A stretch of 64,000 nt of DNA from Mycobacterium angelicum (GTDB lineage: Bacteria; Actinomycetota; Actinomycetes; Mycobacteriales; Mycobacteriaceae): NCBI RefSeq assembly GCF_002086155.1, contig NZ_MVHE01000027.1, positions 1 to 64,000 on the forward strand. The letters are read 5' to 3'. Every line of letters begins with the position of its first letter. The first letter of the stretch is position 1. Positions 8,323 to 17,211 of the stretch are shown here, in pieces. The position numbers were made by a program, and so were the translations under genes. The notes under the pieces were generated by a model, which was not told where the DNA came from, ran no database searches, and saw only the letters and a program-made list of their open reading frames with translations.

Positions 8323-8919
8323 TTGGGTACCGCCCGTGCAGCCGCCGTCTGGCTGATGGCTGCCGCGGGGTACCTGGTCCTCGAGGCGGTAGCCGCGGGT
8401 TACCGGCCCGGGTACCGCTACTGGACCGACTACATCAGCGATCTGGGGTTGGCTTCGCCGCAGGCCTATTTGATGCGTGCGGCGTTCTACCTGCAGGGAA
8501 CCCTGTTCCTGCTCGGGGCGCTGCTGCTTGCCGGGCTGCCGCGCACGCGACGGGCTCAGCTTTTCCTGGCTCTGGTTGCGGCGAATGCCGTTGGGAACAT
8601 CGTGATCGCAATCGTGCACAGCGGGAAGGTGCACGTCGCCGGCGCCGCGCTGGCAATCGTGGGTGGCAACGCGGCGATCGTGGCAGCCACGGAAGGCCGC
8701 GTGGCGCCGGTCGGCGGCCGCCGCTGGTACCGGATTGTCTCTCGACTCATTGCGGCCCTGGGCTTCTCATGTCTGGCCTTGTTGATCATCAACTCAGCGG
8801 CGGACCGGACCGTTGTGTTGCCCAATGGGGCAGCCGAGCGCGGAAGCGTGTACTCGATCATCGCGTGGCAGTTGCTCACCTCGATATGCCTGCTGATGCG
8901 TGCGGGCACGAAGTGTTAG
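8323..8919 (+). CDS. DUF998 membrane protein
   Basis: 198 aa from TTG 8323, with GAAAGG at proper spacing and 20 nt after the hydrolase stop; a later ATG (8355) would cut into the first membrane helix. About six hydrophobic segments are visible, among them AAAVWLMAAAGYLVLEAVAAG, GTLFLLGALLLAGLP and FSCLALLIINSAA. The motif YWTDYISDLG after helix 1 is typical of the DUF998 family. Function unknown; likely cotranscribed with the hydrolase under TetR control. Confidence 0.85.
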   Translation: MGTARAAAVWLMAAAGYLVLEAVAAGYRPGYRYWTDYISDLGLASPQAYLMRAAFYLQGTLFLLGALLLAGLPRTRRAQLFLALVAANAVGNIVIAIVHSGKVHVAGAALAIVGGNAAIVAATEGRVAPVGGRRWYRIVSRLIAALGFSCLALLIINSAADRTVVLPNGAAERGSVYSIIAWQLLTSICLLMRAGTKC

Positions 8920-9138
8920 CCAATGGACTGCCTGCTGATCTTTGCCGCTCGGCAGTGGATTAGGGTCAAGGGAATATCAGGAAATGCCAGGGCCGCCCCC
9001 AGCCCGCTGCGCAGGCGCAATGGCAACGTGGTTGCCGCAAAGCAGCGTTTCCCGCAGGGTTGAATCCACAGCCCGTCGAGTGGTATTGCTCAGCTTCGGA
9101 CTAGTGGTGTCCCCGCAGAAACGGATGTGAGGTACGGC

Positions 9139-9489
9139 ATGGTTGCACCAGGTAGTGGGGCATTCACGGTCGAGGAAAGCCAGGTGAAACAGGCGGTCGT
9201 GCTCACGGTGTCCGGCGAAGTGGACATGCTGACCGCCCCACAGCTCGAGGAGGCGATACGAGCCGCGCTGGAGGCCCGGCCCCCGGTTCTCGTCGTCGAC
9301 CTGTCCAAAGTGGAATTTCTCGCGTCGGCCGGGATGAGTGTGCTGGTCACCGCCCAGGCTGAGGCGCAGCCACACACCCGGCTCGCGGTCGTCGCTGAGG
9401 GCGCGGCCACCAGCCGGCCGATCAAGCTCATGGGAATCGACTCGGTGGTCCCCCTGTACCGCGACCTGGACAGCGCTCTCGGCGAGTAA
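9139..9489 (+). CDS. STAS-domain anti-anti-sigma factor
   Basis: 116 aa; ATG 9139 has GAGG six nt upstream, preferred over GTG 9127. STAS fold seen: VVLTVSGEVDMLTAPQLEEA, PVLVVDLSKVEFLASAGMSVL. The Ser in LASAGMSVL is the expected phosphorylation site; the residue before it is Ala rather than the common Asp. It would bind and sequester the anti-sigma kinase encoded next (82-nt gap). No sigma factor gene adjoins. Confidence 0.9.
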   Translation: MVAPGSGAFTVEESQVKQAVVLTVSGEVDMLTAPQLEEAIRAALEARPPVLVVDLSKVEFLASAGMSVLVTAQAEAQPHTRLAVVAEGAATSRPIKLMGIDSVVPLYRDLDSALGE

Positions 9490-9571
9490 CCAATGCGTTA
9501 AAAATTGCCGAGATGGGTATCCGGCAGAAATCTATGCCTTGCCGCAATGGCTCTCTCGTGATCGGCACTGA

Positions 9572-10021
9572 ATGGTTACCTGCATCGACGACCGCTCCCG
9601 CTTCCAACGGACCCGGGTCGTCGCCGATGCGCCGAGTGCCGCTCAGACTCGGCTCGAGTTCGGGAATTGGCTGCAGCGGCATTTCACGCTCAGCGCCGAA
9701 CGGTTCAACGATCTGCTGCTGGCGGTAAACGAGGCGCTGGCCAATGCCGCCGAATTCGCCTACACCGACTTCTCGCACAGTGGCACGCTCGATGTCAGCG
9801 CCGCCTACGACGAAAATTCCGACACCCTCGCGGTTGCCGTCAATGACCGCGGCCGGTGGCGCGTCCCGGAGCCGGTGGCCGGCGGGGCGCGATTTCAGAT
9901 CCGCGGCCGCGGCATCCCTTTAATGCAGGCACTCGCCGACAAGGCAACCATCGATTGCACACCCAACGGCACCCACGTCACCCTGACCTGGACCCGGCTG
10001 AGGCAATCGAGTTGCGGGTAG
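9572..10021 (+). CDS. RsbW-like anti-sigma factor (HATPase serine kinase)
   Basis: 149 aa. GHKL ATPase motifs: N-box NEALANAAEFAY, G1-like VNDRGRWR, G2-like IRGRGIPLM, and the closing GTHVTLTWT strand. Such kinases bind a sigma factor and phosphorylate a STAS partner; the STAS gene lies directly upstream, making a partner-switching pair. The cognate sigma factor is not in the window. The following gene is convergent and starts only 13 nt beyond the stop. Confidence 0.9.
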   Translation: MVTCIDDRSRFQRTRVVADAPSAAQTRLEFGNWLQRHFTLSAERFNDLLLAVNEALANAAEFAYTDFSHSGTLDVSAAYDENSDTLAVAVNDRGRWRVPEPVAGGARFQIRGRGIPLMQALADKATIDCTPNGTHVTLTWTRLRQSSCG

Positions 10022-10034
10022 CCGCCCGGCGAGG

Positions 10035-10925
10035 TTAACCGCCGGCCTTGGCCAGGGTGAATTGCGCCACGTCGGTGTAGCCCTCGCGAAACAGGTCGGC
10101 GCAACCGGTCAGGTACTTCATGTACCGGTCGTAGACCTCCTGGGACTGGATCGCAACGGCCTCATCGCGGTGCGCCTCGAGCGCGGTAGCCCAGGTGTCC
10201 AGGGTGCGGGCGTAATGCAGACGTAGCGGCTGGACCAGCTGGACGGAGAAGCCGGCACGCTCCGCATGCTCGGTAACCGCCTTGGCATTGGGCAGGTCAC
10301 CGCCCGGGAAGATCTCGTCCATGATGAATTTCATGAACCGCAGCTTGGTCATTGTGATCGGCAATCCACGCTCGGCGAATTCTTCATCGCTGGGCTTGAT
10401 GATGGAATGCAACAACATCACGCCGTCGGCTGGAAGGGCCCGGTAAGCCATCGCGAAAAAGTCGTCGTAGCGGTCACGTCCGAAGTGTTCGAAGGCCCCG
10501 ATGGACACGATGCGGTCGACTTTTTCGTCGAACTGCTCCCAGCCCTGCAGTAGCACGCGCTTGCTGCGTCCGCTGGGATGTTTGTCGAGCAGTTGCTGCG
10601 TATGGGCCTGCTGATTGCGGCTCAGTGTCAGGCCGACGACGTTCACGTCGTAACGCTCCAAAGCACGAGTGACCGTTGCGCCCCAGCCGCACCCGATGTC
10701 GAGCAGCGTCATGCCCGGTTGCAGCCCGAGTTTGCCGAGTGAGAGGTCGATCTTTGCCAGCTGCGCCTCTTCGAGCGACATGTCGTCGCGCTGGAAATAG
10801 GCGCAGCTGTAAGTCTGCGTCGGGTCCAGGAACAGCCGGAAGAAATCGTCGGACAGGTCGTAGTGTGCCTGTACGTCCTCGAAGTGGGGAGCTAGCGTGG
10901 CGGATTCATCGTGATTTTCGGGCAA
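10035..10925 (-). CDS. Cyclopropane mycolic acid synthase-family SAM methyltransferase
   Basis: 296 aa, family length. Starts at TTG 10925 with AAAGG upstream. Hallmarks: VQAHYDLSDDFFRLFLDP, TYSCAYF with the active-site Cys, the SAM motif LLDIGCGWGATV, VVGLTLSRNQ, and SIGAFEHFGRDRYDDFF. This is the CmaA/MmaA/PcaA group, which adds a methylene or methyl group to unsaturated meromycolate on AcpM. Which position it modifies cannot be told from sequence here. Divergent from the siderophore-interacting protein. Confidence 0.93.
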   Translation of the reverse strand: MPENHDESATLAPHFEDVQAHYDLSDDFFRLFLDPTQTYSCAYFQRDDMSLEEAQLAKIDLSLGKLGLQPGMTLLDIGCGWGATVTRALERYDVNVVGLTLSRNQQAHTQQLLDKHPSGRSKRVLLQGWEQFDEKVDRIVSIGAFEHFGRDRYDDFFAMAYRALPADGVMLLHSIIKPSDEEFAERGLPITMTKLRFMKFIMDEIFPGGDLPNAKAVTEHAERAGFSVQLVQPLRLHYARTLDTWATALEAHRDEAVAIQSQEVYDRYMKYLTGCADLFREGYTDVAQFTLAKAGG

Positions 10926-11049
10926 GGCACAACCTTTGTTGCTGGTATGTCGTCGGACCGTCGCGGCTCTGGTGGACGGTAATCGACTTGCTGAACTTCG
11001 AAGTCTAGGGGTACTCGCAGATATGCGCGAAGAGCGAGGTTCCCGCGGT

Positions 11050-11754
11050 ATGGCCGGGGCGATCCTGAAATTGCTCGGTGCCGGCGATTACCGCCTCACC
11101 GTCACCGGCCGGCGCCAAATCAGTCCCCATTACCTACGGCTGAGCTTCGACGCCGCCGGCATGCTCGAGGCGCACCCGCCGCATCCGACGATGTGGGTGC
11201 GGATGTGGTTCGCCGACGGGGATAAGCTGCACCAGCGCGGATATACGCTGGTCGACCCCGATCCCGTCGCCGACACCGTGGACGTCGAATTCGCCTTGCA
11301 CGGCGGTCTGGCCTCCCGCTGGGCAGCGGCGGCACAGCCCGGTGACGTCATCAAGGCGACCGTTTTGGGCAGCAAATTCGCCCTTCCAGAGCCCGAGCCG
11401 GCCGGATACATCTTCGTCGGCGACGCCGCGTCGCTGCCGGCGATCAACTCGCTGCTGAGCGCGATCGGTGACGCACCCGCTCAGGTGTTCCTGGAGGCGG
11501 GCTACGACGACGACAAGGACCTGCCGGTTGCGCGAACCGAAGGAATCACCTGGGTCGACCGGGAGGACGACGGAAATGCCCTAGTGGACACGGTGAGGGC
11601 GGCGGCGTTCGGCGCGAACCGCCACTTCGGCTGGGTCGCCTGCGACAGTCGCACCACGCGGTCGGTTAGCCGAGTCCTGCAGCACGACTTCGGCATACCG
11701 CGCAAGTCGATCGCGGCGCGGGCTTACTGGATGGTGGGACGGTCCATGGGTTAG
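11050..11754 (+). CDS. Siderophore-interacting protein (ViuB-like flavin reductase)
   Basis: 234 aa from ATG 11050; ATG 11023 is an alternative. FAD-binding barrel with the R-x-Y-T motif (RGYTLVDP), then the NAD(P) half with VGDAASLPAINSLL and a C-terminal ARAYWMVGR, matching siderophore-interacting proteins that reduce ferric siderophores in the cytoplasm. Stand-alone, with no siderophore transporter beside it. Confidence 0.88.
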   Translation: MAGAILKLLGAGDYRLTVTGRRQISPHYLRLSFDAAGMLEAHPPHPTMWVRMWFADGDKLHQRGYTLVDPDPVADTVDVEFALHGGLASRWAAAAQPGDVIKATVLGSKFALPEPEPAGYIFVGDAASLPAINSLLSAIGDAPAQVFLEAGYDDDKDLPVARTEGITWVDREDDGNALVDTVRAAAFGANRHFGWVACDSRTTRSVSRVLQHDFGIPRKSIAARAYWMVGRSMG

Positions 11755-11802
11755 CTGCGGGCCCGCTGAAACTGGCAGGCGGCAGATTGCCGTCGACCCG
11801 CG

Positions 11803-11816
11803 CATGGGAACCCATG
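11803..11816. promoter_or_regulatory. Small palindrome downstream of the siderophore-interacting gene
   Basis: CATGGG-AA-CCCATG is an exact 6-2-6 inverted repeat 49 bp after the stop of the gene at 11050..11754. It may be an operator or a chance repeat; nothing nearby decides. Confidence 0.25.
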
Positions 11817-11886
11817 GGTGACTTCAGAACGCGCTATATCGCGCTTCAAAATCGCCAATTGGCCCGCTGGCCGATACGGCTGTGGC

Positions 11887-12215
11887 TCATGTGACTTCGA
11901 TGCCGGCAAGCGGCACCGCATACTTGTTCTCCGCGGCCACCACCGCGGGATGATGGCCCAGTCCCACTTCGCGCAGGTTGTCGATACCCGCCGTCTCGGC
12001 GCGAATCAAAACATGGAATGCGGTCCTACGGCGGTGCTTTCGGGTCAGTCACGCCCATGGCGATCAAACACGATGCCAACATTGCAGAGGTTGGGGCGAG
12101 CGCAGTCGGCCCGTTCGACGATGCGGGCCAACAGATCGTGTGCGGCCAATGCGGCCGATGTCGATGCGGCCGTGGCGAACGCTCGACCTTCGAAACGCCG
12201 TTCCTGGGCGGCTGA
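11887..12215 (-). pseudogene. Possible decayed coding remnant in the 495-bp gap before PE_PGRS
   Basis: The gap 11755-12249 holds no intact gene. On the minus strand two frames look protein-like and run on from each other: one ends in LLARIVERADCARPNLCNV (about 12045-12215), the next reads FHVLIRAETAGIDNLREVG and ends HPAVVAAENKYAVPLAGIEV before a TGA at 11887. Stops at 12045 and 12049-12051 separate them. This suggests the C-terminal part of a gene broken by a frameshift. I do not recognise the protein. Confidence 0.3.
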
Positions 12216-12249
12216 GATGATCATTGAGCGCGAGAGAGGAGGCCATGCG

Positions 12250-13296
12250 GTGGCGTACCTGATTGCTGTCCCCGAAGCACTCGCCGCGACGGCAACCGAA
12301 GTGGCCGGCATCGGCTCGGCACTGAGCGCGGCCAACGCCGCCGCCCCGGCCACCCGACTCGCGGCCGCCGGCGCCGACGAGGTGTCCGGTGCCGTGGCGA
12401 CACTGTTCGCCGCAAACGCCCAGGCCTATCGCGCGGCAAGCGCACAGGCGACCGCCTTTCACCACCAGTTCGTCGCGGCCTTGCAGGCCGCCGCCGGCTC
12501 CTACACCAGCGCTGAGACGGCCGCGACATCGTTGCTGAACCTGATCAATGCCCCCACCCAGGCGATGGTGGGGCGGCCCTTGATCGGCAACGGCGCCGAC
12601 GGCGCACCCGGAACCGGCGACGCCGGCGGACCGGGCGGCCTACTGTTCGGCAACGGCGGCAACGGCGGATCCGGCGCGCCCGGGCGGCCCGGCGGCCGCG
12701 GCGGTAGCGCGGGAATGATCGGCAACGGCGGCAACGGCGGGGCAGCCGGAGACAGCACGGCGATCAACAAGATCACCCCGGGCGGCGGACACGGTGGCGC
12801 CGGCGGCTGGTTGCTGGGCAACGGCGGAGCCGGCGGGCAGGGCGGAGCCGGTGGGCCCAACATGATCGGCGGCTGGGGCGGGCAGGGCGGCAACGCCGGC
12901 TGGGTCGGTAACGGCGGAGCCGGCGGTGCCGGCGGTTTCGGTCCCGCCGGCGGCGGCGACGGCGGCAACGGCGGCAACGGCGGGCAGTGGGTCGGCAGCG
13001 GCGGTGTGGGCGGTGCCGGTTACGGGTCCAGCACCAGTCCGCGCGGCGGAATCGGCGGCGACGGCGGTGACGCTGGACAGTTCGGCAGCGGAGGTAGCGG
13101 CGGGGCCGGGGGCGAGGCCTCGGCCGCATCCGGGGTCGGTGGGGCCGGCGGTAGCGGCGGCAGCGCCCAGCTCGTCGGCGACGGCGGTAACGGCGGCAAC
13201 GGCGGGTCCGGTTTCAACCCCGCGCACGGCGGAGCCGGCGGCAGCGGCGGTCAATACCTCGGCCAGGACGGCACGATCGGAGCGGACGGCGTTTGA
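12250..13296 (+). CDS. PE_PGRS family protein
   Basis: 348 aa from GTG 12250, seven nt after AGAGGAGG; upstream in-frame codons are not PE-like. Residues 1 to about 95 are the PE domain (AYLIAVPEALAATATEVAG). The linker INAPTQAMVGRPLIGNG begins at residue 99, and about 230 residues of PGRS follow, ending SGGQYLGQDGTIGADGV. A short but intact family member, likely exported by an ESX system (family knowledge). It has a single linker, unlike the PE_PGRS at the window start. Convergent with the aldolase fusion gene. Confidence 0.92.
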   Translation: MAYLIAVPEALAATATEVAGIGSALSAANAAAPATRLAAAGADEVSGAVATLFAANAQAYRAASAQATAFHHQFVAALQAAAGSYTSAETAATSLLNLINAPTQAMVGRPLIGNGADGAPGTGDAGGPGGLLFGNGGNGGSGAPGRPGGRGGSAGMIGNGGNGGAAGDSTAINKITPGGGHGGAGGWLLGNGGAGGQGGAGGPNMIGGWGGQGGNAGWVGNGGAGGAGGFGPAGGGDGGNGGNGGQWVGSGGVGGAGYGSSTSPRGGIGGDGGDAGQFGSGGSGGAGGEASAASGVGGAGGSGGSAQLVGDGGNGGNGGSGFNPAHGGAGGSGGQYLGQDGTIGADGV

Positions 13297-13439
13297 TGCG
13301 ACCGCCAAGCTCAGGCCGGCGACGCTATGAAATGAGTCGCAGGCGTTTGCCCAAAGTCAACCCCGGTGTATTTGGCCCACCCGCCGTTGCCTAGTTGGCC
13401 AAGTTTGCGCCGCGGTCGAGTTCGATTGCTCGCCGCCGA

Positions 13440-13457
13440 GCCTGCAGATTTGCAGGC
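13440..13457. terminator. Hairpin between convergent PE_PGRS and aldolase frames
   Basis: GCCTGCA (13440-13446), loop GATT, TGCAGGC (13451-13457), with a further TGCAGGC at 13484-13490 after an AAAAA tract. It lies in the 231-bp gap between two gene ends and could terminate either strand. Confidence 0.45.
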
Positions 13458-13527
13458 CGCTCTTCGCACTTTCGCTGCAAAAATGCAGGCTCGACGATCG
13501 ATCGTTCTGGGCCAGCCGCGATCACGC

Positions 13528-15456
13528 TCAGCCGGCGACTGACGCGTCGTAGATCGACTGGATCGACGCATCCAGAGTGGCGTTGAACTGTTTGTCGGAT
13601 TGATCGGCCGATAGACCTTCGGTCAGCGCGCGACTGAAGCTGGCGATCACACCGGTGTTCTCCGCCAGCAGCTTGTTGGCGTCGGCGCGGGAGTAGCCAC
13701 CGGAGAGCGCGAGCACCCGCATCACCTTGGGATGTCCGACGAAATCACGATAGTGGTTGACCTCGCTGGGCAGGGTGAGTTTGAGCATCACCTGCTGGCC
13801 ATCGGGCACCGTTTCCAGTTGTTTCGTGATTTCCTCGCGCAGGATGTCTTCGGCTTCCGCCTTGTCCGAGATCGAGATGGTGACCTCGGGTTCGATGATC
13901 GGAACCAGGCCATGCGACAGCACCCGGTTAGCCACCTCGAACTGCTGGGCGACCACCGCAGCGATGCCGTCGGGGTTGGCACCTCCGATCACCGACCGCT
14001 CCTTGGTGCCGAAAACACCCTTGCGCACGGCGCGCTCCAGCAACTCGTCGAGTCCCGGCATCGGCTTCATCAACTGCACGTCGTCGGAGGCGTCAGCGAG
14101 TCCCTTGTCGATCTTGAGGATGGGCACCACACCCTTGGTCTCCCAGAGATAGGTCGGCGACGGCACATCCGCGATGTCGCGGTCCATGGTCTGCTCGAAC
14201 AGAATCGCCGCCAGCACCCGATCGCCGTTGAACACCGGTGAGGTGATGATCCGCGAGCGCATCTGATGGATGAGGTCGAACATCTCCTCTTCGCCGGAAT
14301 ACTCGTCGTCCTCAATCCCGTAGAGGCGCAACGCCTTTGGTGTCGACCCACCGCTCTGGTCGAGCGCCGCGACGAAGCCCTTGCCCGACGCCATCCGGCT
14401 CGCTTGCTCCGCGTTCGGCACAGCCCTCTCCTCCCTGGTCGTCGCCGGCTCAGCAGCTTCGGTGTCGGCGCCGGCGAGCGCGCGGTGCTCGATCAGATCG
14501 CGCAAGCCGCCCGCACCGAGTCTTTCCCGAAACGCCGGCGCCGTATAGCCGACCGCCGTCGCATCGGTGCGGGCGCGCACGGTCGCCGAGCGCGGCAGGT
14601 GAAACAGCACACCGATTTCGCCGAAGTAGTCCCCGGGCCCGACGACCTTAAACAATTCCTCACCGCCGTCGGCCAATTCGTGCACGATCTCGAACTCGCC
14701 CTCGGACACCACGTAGATCAGGTCGCCCATCGTGCTCTGTTCGAACAGCACTTCGCCGGCCTTCAGTTCCACCGTCTCGGGTTCGCGATCCGTCTCGGCG
14801 AAATCGGGTGTCAGCTCGACCACGCGGTCAGCCAGCGGCAGCATGCGGCTGTCGTGGGTGGCGACCACCACCACCCGGTCGTCGTCGGCGAGTTCGCGGA
14901 TCAGCCGCAACACCTCCTCCACCTGAATGAAGTCCAGGTGCGCGGTGGGCTCGTCGGCCAGAATCAACGGCGGGTCCAGCGCGATCGCTCGGGCGACCGC
15001 GACCCGCTGCTGCTGCCCGCCACTCAGGTCCCCCGGCCGATGCTTCATCCGGTCACCGAGATTGACCCGTGTCAGTAACTCCTCTGCGCGCTTGCGCGCC
15101 GCCGCCCGCGACATCCCGGCCGACCGCAGCGGAACCATGACGTTCTCCAGCGCGGTAAGGCTGGGCACCAGGTTGAACGCCTGAAACACGATGCCCACCT
15201 TGTCGCGCCGGTACTTTGCCAGCGCGGGCCCTTCCAAGGTGGTGATGTCGACGTCCTCGAACTTGATCGCCCCCGACTTCGGCCGCAGGATGCCGCCCAG
15301 GCAGGACAGCAGCGTCGTCTTCCCGCAGCCGCTGGGTCCCAGCAAAATCACCAACGACCCCGCTTCGACGTCGAGGTTCAAACCGTTGATCGGCCGCAGC
15401 GCGTACCCGCCGCTGTAGTACTCGACGACCAGGTTCTGAATGCTGAGATCGCCCAC
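13528..15456 (-). CDS. Fused ABC ATPase + cyclic-nucleotide-binding domain + class I fructose-bisphosphate aldolase
   Basis: One open frame of 642 aa from GTG 15456. Residues 1-220: ABC ATPase with Walker A GPSGCGKTT, signature LSGGQQQR and ILADEPTAHLD. Residues about 225-335: cNMP-binding (Crp-type) domain with GDYFGEIGVLFHLPRSATVRA as its phosphate-binding cassette. Up to here it matches the Rv0073 product, which ends at LIEHRALA plus a few residues. Residues 346-642: a complete class I aldolase (GFVAALDQSGGSTPKA, AILFEQTMDR, VVPILKIDKGL, VMLKLTLPSE, FSRALTEGL). No stop codon separates them; the join is GADTEAAEPATTREERA. An internal ribosome site and GTG (14421) could also give a free 297-aa aldolase. 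Coupled to the permease upstream (3-nt gap). Confidence 0.85.
   Translation of the reverse strand: MGDLSIQNLVVEYYSGGYALRPINGLNLDVEAGSLVILLGPSGCGKTTLLSCLGGILRPKSGAIKFEDVDITTLEGPALAKYRRDKVGIVFQAFNLVPSLTALENVMVPLRSAGMSRAAARKRAEELLTRVNLGDRMKHRPGDLSGGQQQRVAVARAIALDPPLILADEPTAHLDFIQVEEVLRLIRELADDDRVVVVATHDSRMLPLADRVVELTPDFAETDREPETVELKAGEVLFEQSTMGDLIYVVSEGEFEIVHELADGGEELFKVVGPGDYFGEIGVLFHLPRSATVRARTDATAVGYTAPAFRERLGAGGLRDLIEHRALAGADTEAAEPATTREERAVPNAEQASRMASGKGFVAALDQSGGSTPKALRLYGIEDDEYSGEEEMFDLIHQMRSRIITSPVFNGDRVLAAILFEQTMDRDIADVPSPTYLWETKGVVPILKIDKGLADASDDVQLMKPMPGLDELLERAVRKGVFGTKERSVIGGANPDGIAAVVAQQFEVANRVLSHGLVPIIEPEVTISISDKAEAEDILREEITKQLETVPDGQQVMLKLTLPSEVNHYRDFVGHPKVMRVLALSGGYSRADANKLLAENTGVIASFSRALTEGLSADQSDKQFNATLDASIQSIYDASVAG
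14419..14435 (-). promoter_or_regulatory. Internal ribosome-binding site and GTG for a separate aldolase
   Basis: On the minus strand GGGAGGAGAG (14435..14426) stands a few nt before GTG 14421..14419, which begins VPNAEQASRMASGKG, the usual start of class I aldolases. The frame is the same as the ABC-cNMP frame. This supports translation of a stand-alone 297-aa aldolase (13528..14421), with or without the fused form. Confidence 0.6.
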
Positions 15457-15459
15457 CGG

Positions 15460-16509
15460 TCAGGGACCTCCGAACGCGAGCGCCGGATCGACCGCCACCA
15501 CCCGCCGCAGGCCGGCGAGGCTGGCCACTAAGCCGATCACGATCGCCACCCCGGGTAGCGCCAGGTATGCGCCCGCCGGCACGGCGACGATCATCGGGAA
15601 CAACGGCGCCAGCAGCTTCGAGAGAAGCACGCCCACCGCCGCCGCGAACAGCGAGACGACCAGCGCCTGCAGCGCCAGCCCCGCCATGATCGAGCGGGTC
15701 GGCGTGCCGATCGCCTTGAACACCGCAAAGTCGCGCAGCCGCTCCAGCGCCGACAGGTACACCACCGATCCGACGATCAGCGCCGCCACTATCCACAGCA
15801 GGATGGCCACGATCGAAATCGAATTCACCGCGACCTTCAGCGGGCGCAACAAGTCATTGACCGCGCCGGTCCGGTCATAGGTCTGGTAACCCTCCGGCAG
15901 CTGGCGGGCGGTGCCGACAATCCCGAAGGACGTGATCATCGGCTGACCGTTGTACGCGACCTGCTGCAGCCCCTCGGTCGTCAGGAAGATGTTCGGAATC
16001 TTGGCCAGCGCAGTCGAATTGGGCACGATGCCGACGATGTGCAAGGTGTGCACACCGACCTGAATGGTGTCGCCGATGTGCCGGCGCAGGGTACTGGACA
16101 CCGCGACCTCGTCGGGCCTCGAGGGTGTGCGGCCCTGCGAGACGCTCGGCATCCCGGGCCCGCGCTCGGGCGCACCGAAGGCGGTGATGTTCTTTCCCGA
16201 GGTGCCTTCCTTCATGATCGTCCCGACGCAGCCCAATGGGGCGGCGGCGATGACGCCGGGTTCGGCGGCCACTCGGGCCAGGTCGACATCCGGAAAGGGC
16301 GTCGAGCCCAGGAAAGGTCCGGCCGCCCCGGTCTTCACCACGAATGCGTCCACGCCCAGGGAATCGACGGTGTGCCTCGCCTCGACCCGGAATCCATTCG
16401 CCAGGCCGGTCAGCACCAGAGTCATTCCGAAGATCAGGCCGGTGCTGACGATCGCGATAACAAGGCGCCGTTTTCGCCATTGCATATCGCGCAGTGCCGC
16501 AAAGAGCAT
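15460..16509 (-). CDS. ABC transporter permease, FtsX/MacB type
   Basis: 349 aa. One N-terminal membrane helix (LVIAIVSTGLIFGMTLVLTG), a large extracytoplasmic domain (about residues 45-230), then three C-terminal helices, as in FtsX/MacB permeases. Closely resembles Rv0072. Stops 3 nt before the ATPase GTG, so the two form one exporter or lipoprotein-handling complex. Older annotation as a glutamine transporter is not supported by this topology. Confidence 0.92.
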   Translation of the reverse strand: MLFAALRDMQWRKRRLVIAIVSTGLIFGMTLVLTGLANGFRVEARHTVDSLGVDAFVVKTGAAGPFLGSTPFPDVDLARVAAEPGVIAAAPLGCVGTIMKEGTSGKNITAFGAPERGPGMPSVSQGRTPSRPDEVAVSSTLRRHIGDTIQVGVHTLHIVGIVPNSTALAKIPNIFLTTEGLQQVAYNGQPMITSFGIVGTARQLPEGYQTYDRTGAVNDLLRPLKVAVNSISIVAILLWIVAALIVGSVVYLSALERLRDFAVFKAIGTPTRSIMAGLALQALVVSLFAAAVGVLLSKLLAPLFPMIVAVPAGAYLALPGVAIVIGLVASLAGLRRVVAVDPALAFGGP

Positions 16510-16566
16510 TCCCCGACGCTACCAACGTCGGGCCCCTCCGGGCAGAGCTGTCGACGTTTTTGCTGG

Positions 16567-17211
16567 CTACGGCTGCCCGGCAAGCGCAGCGACCACCTCG
16601 CTGGCGGTGACGACGGCGGTGGCGTAGTTCGGGATGTTGACTTCGAGGGCCGCGTGCATCTCCACCTCCGAGTAGCTCGCGGTCGCATCCTTGACCATCG
16701 TGACGTCGTAACCGAGTTCGGCGGCGTATCGGACGGTGGCTTCCACGCATGTGTGCGCTATCAGTCCCATCACGATGAGCCGGTGGATGCCGTGCTTTTT
16801 GAGCAGCAGGTCCAGATCGGTGTTGGCGAAACCGCTGGAACACCAATGTTCTTGGGCAAGAATATCTTTCGGGCCGCCCGACTGGACCGTCTGGGGTTCG
16901 AAATCTGGATGGAGCTCACCACCCCAGCTGCCGTAAGCGAAGGTCTGACGCGACCAGGCGGCTCTCTGAATGGGCGCGATGTACTTCCAGCTCTCGTAGT
17001 CGCCCGGACGATACCGGCGGTGCAACGCATAGAAGACGCGGATTTCGGCCGCGCGCGCGGCGTCGAGGACCTGCTTCATGTGCGCAACACACCCGTTGGC
17101 CTCAGCAACACCCTTGAGCCGATCCCATACTTTGCCACCTTCGGAAATGAAGTCGTTGTACGGATCGATGACAAGAAGGCCGGTGAGGTCTTTTGGGTAG
17201 GTCAGGTTCAT
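16567..17211 (-). CDS. Isochorismatase-fold cysteine hydrolase
   Basis: 214 aa. LLVIDPYNDFIS carries the catalytic Asp; GLIAHTCVEATVRYAAELGYDVTMV (residues about 148-172) carries the catalytic Cys and the cis-peptide region of the isochorismatase superfamily. Such enzymes hydrolyse amides or vinyl ethers; the substrate is unknown. Start overlaps the cytochrome b561 stop as ATGA (17208..17211), so it is third in an operon with catalase-peroxidase and cytochrome. Confidence 0.9.
   Translation of the reverse strand: MNLTYPKDLTGLLVIDPYNDFISEGGKVWDRLKGVAEANGCVAHMKQVLDAARAAEIRVFYALHRRYRPGDYESWKYIAPIQRAAWSRQTFAYGSWGGELHPDFEPQTVQSGGPKDILAQEHWCSSGFANTDLDLLLKKHGIHRLIVMGLIAHTCVEATVRYAAELGYDVTMVKDATASYSEVEMHAALEVNIPNYATAVVTASEVVAALAGQP

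Noticed and set aside
11818..12249. Upstream extension of the second PE_PGRS
   Set aside because: The PE domain begins exactly at GTG 12250 with a ribosome site; the extension is not PE-like.
12590..13280. Regular short repeats resembling a CRISPR array
   Set aside because: These are in-frame GGN codon repeats of PGRS, without constant repeats or unique spacers; no cas genes.
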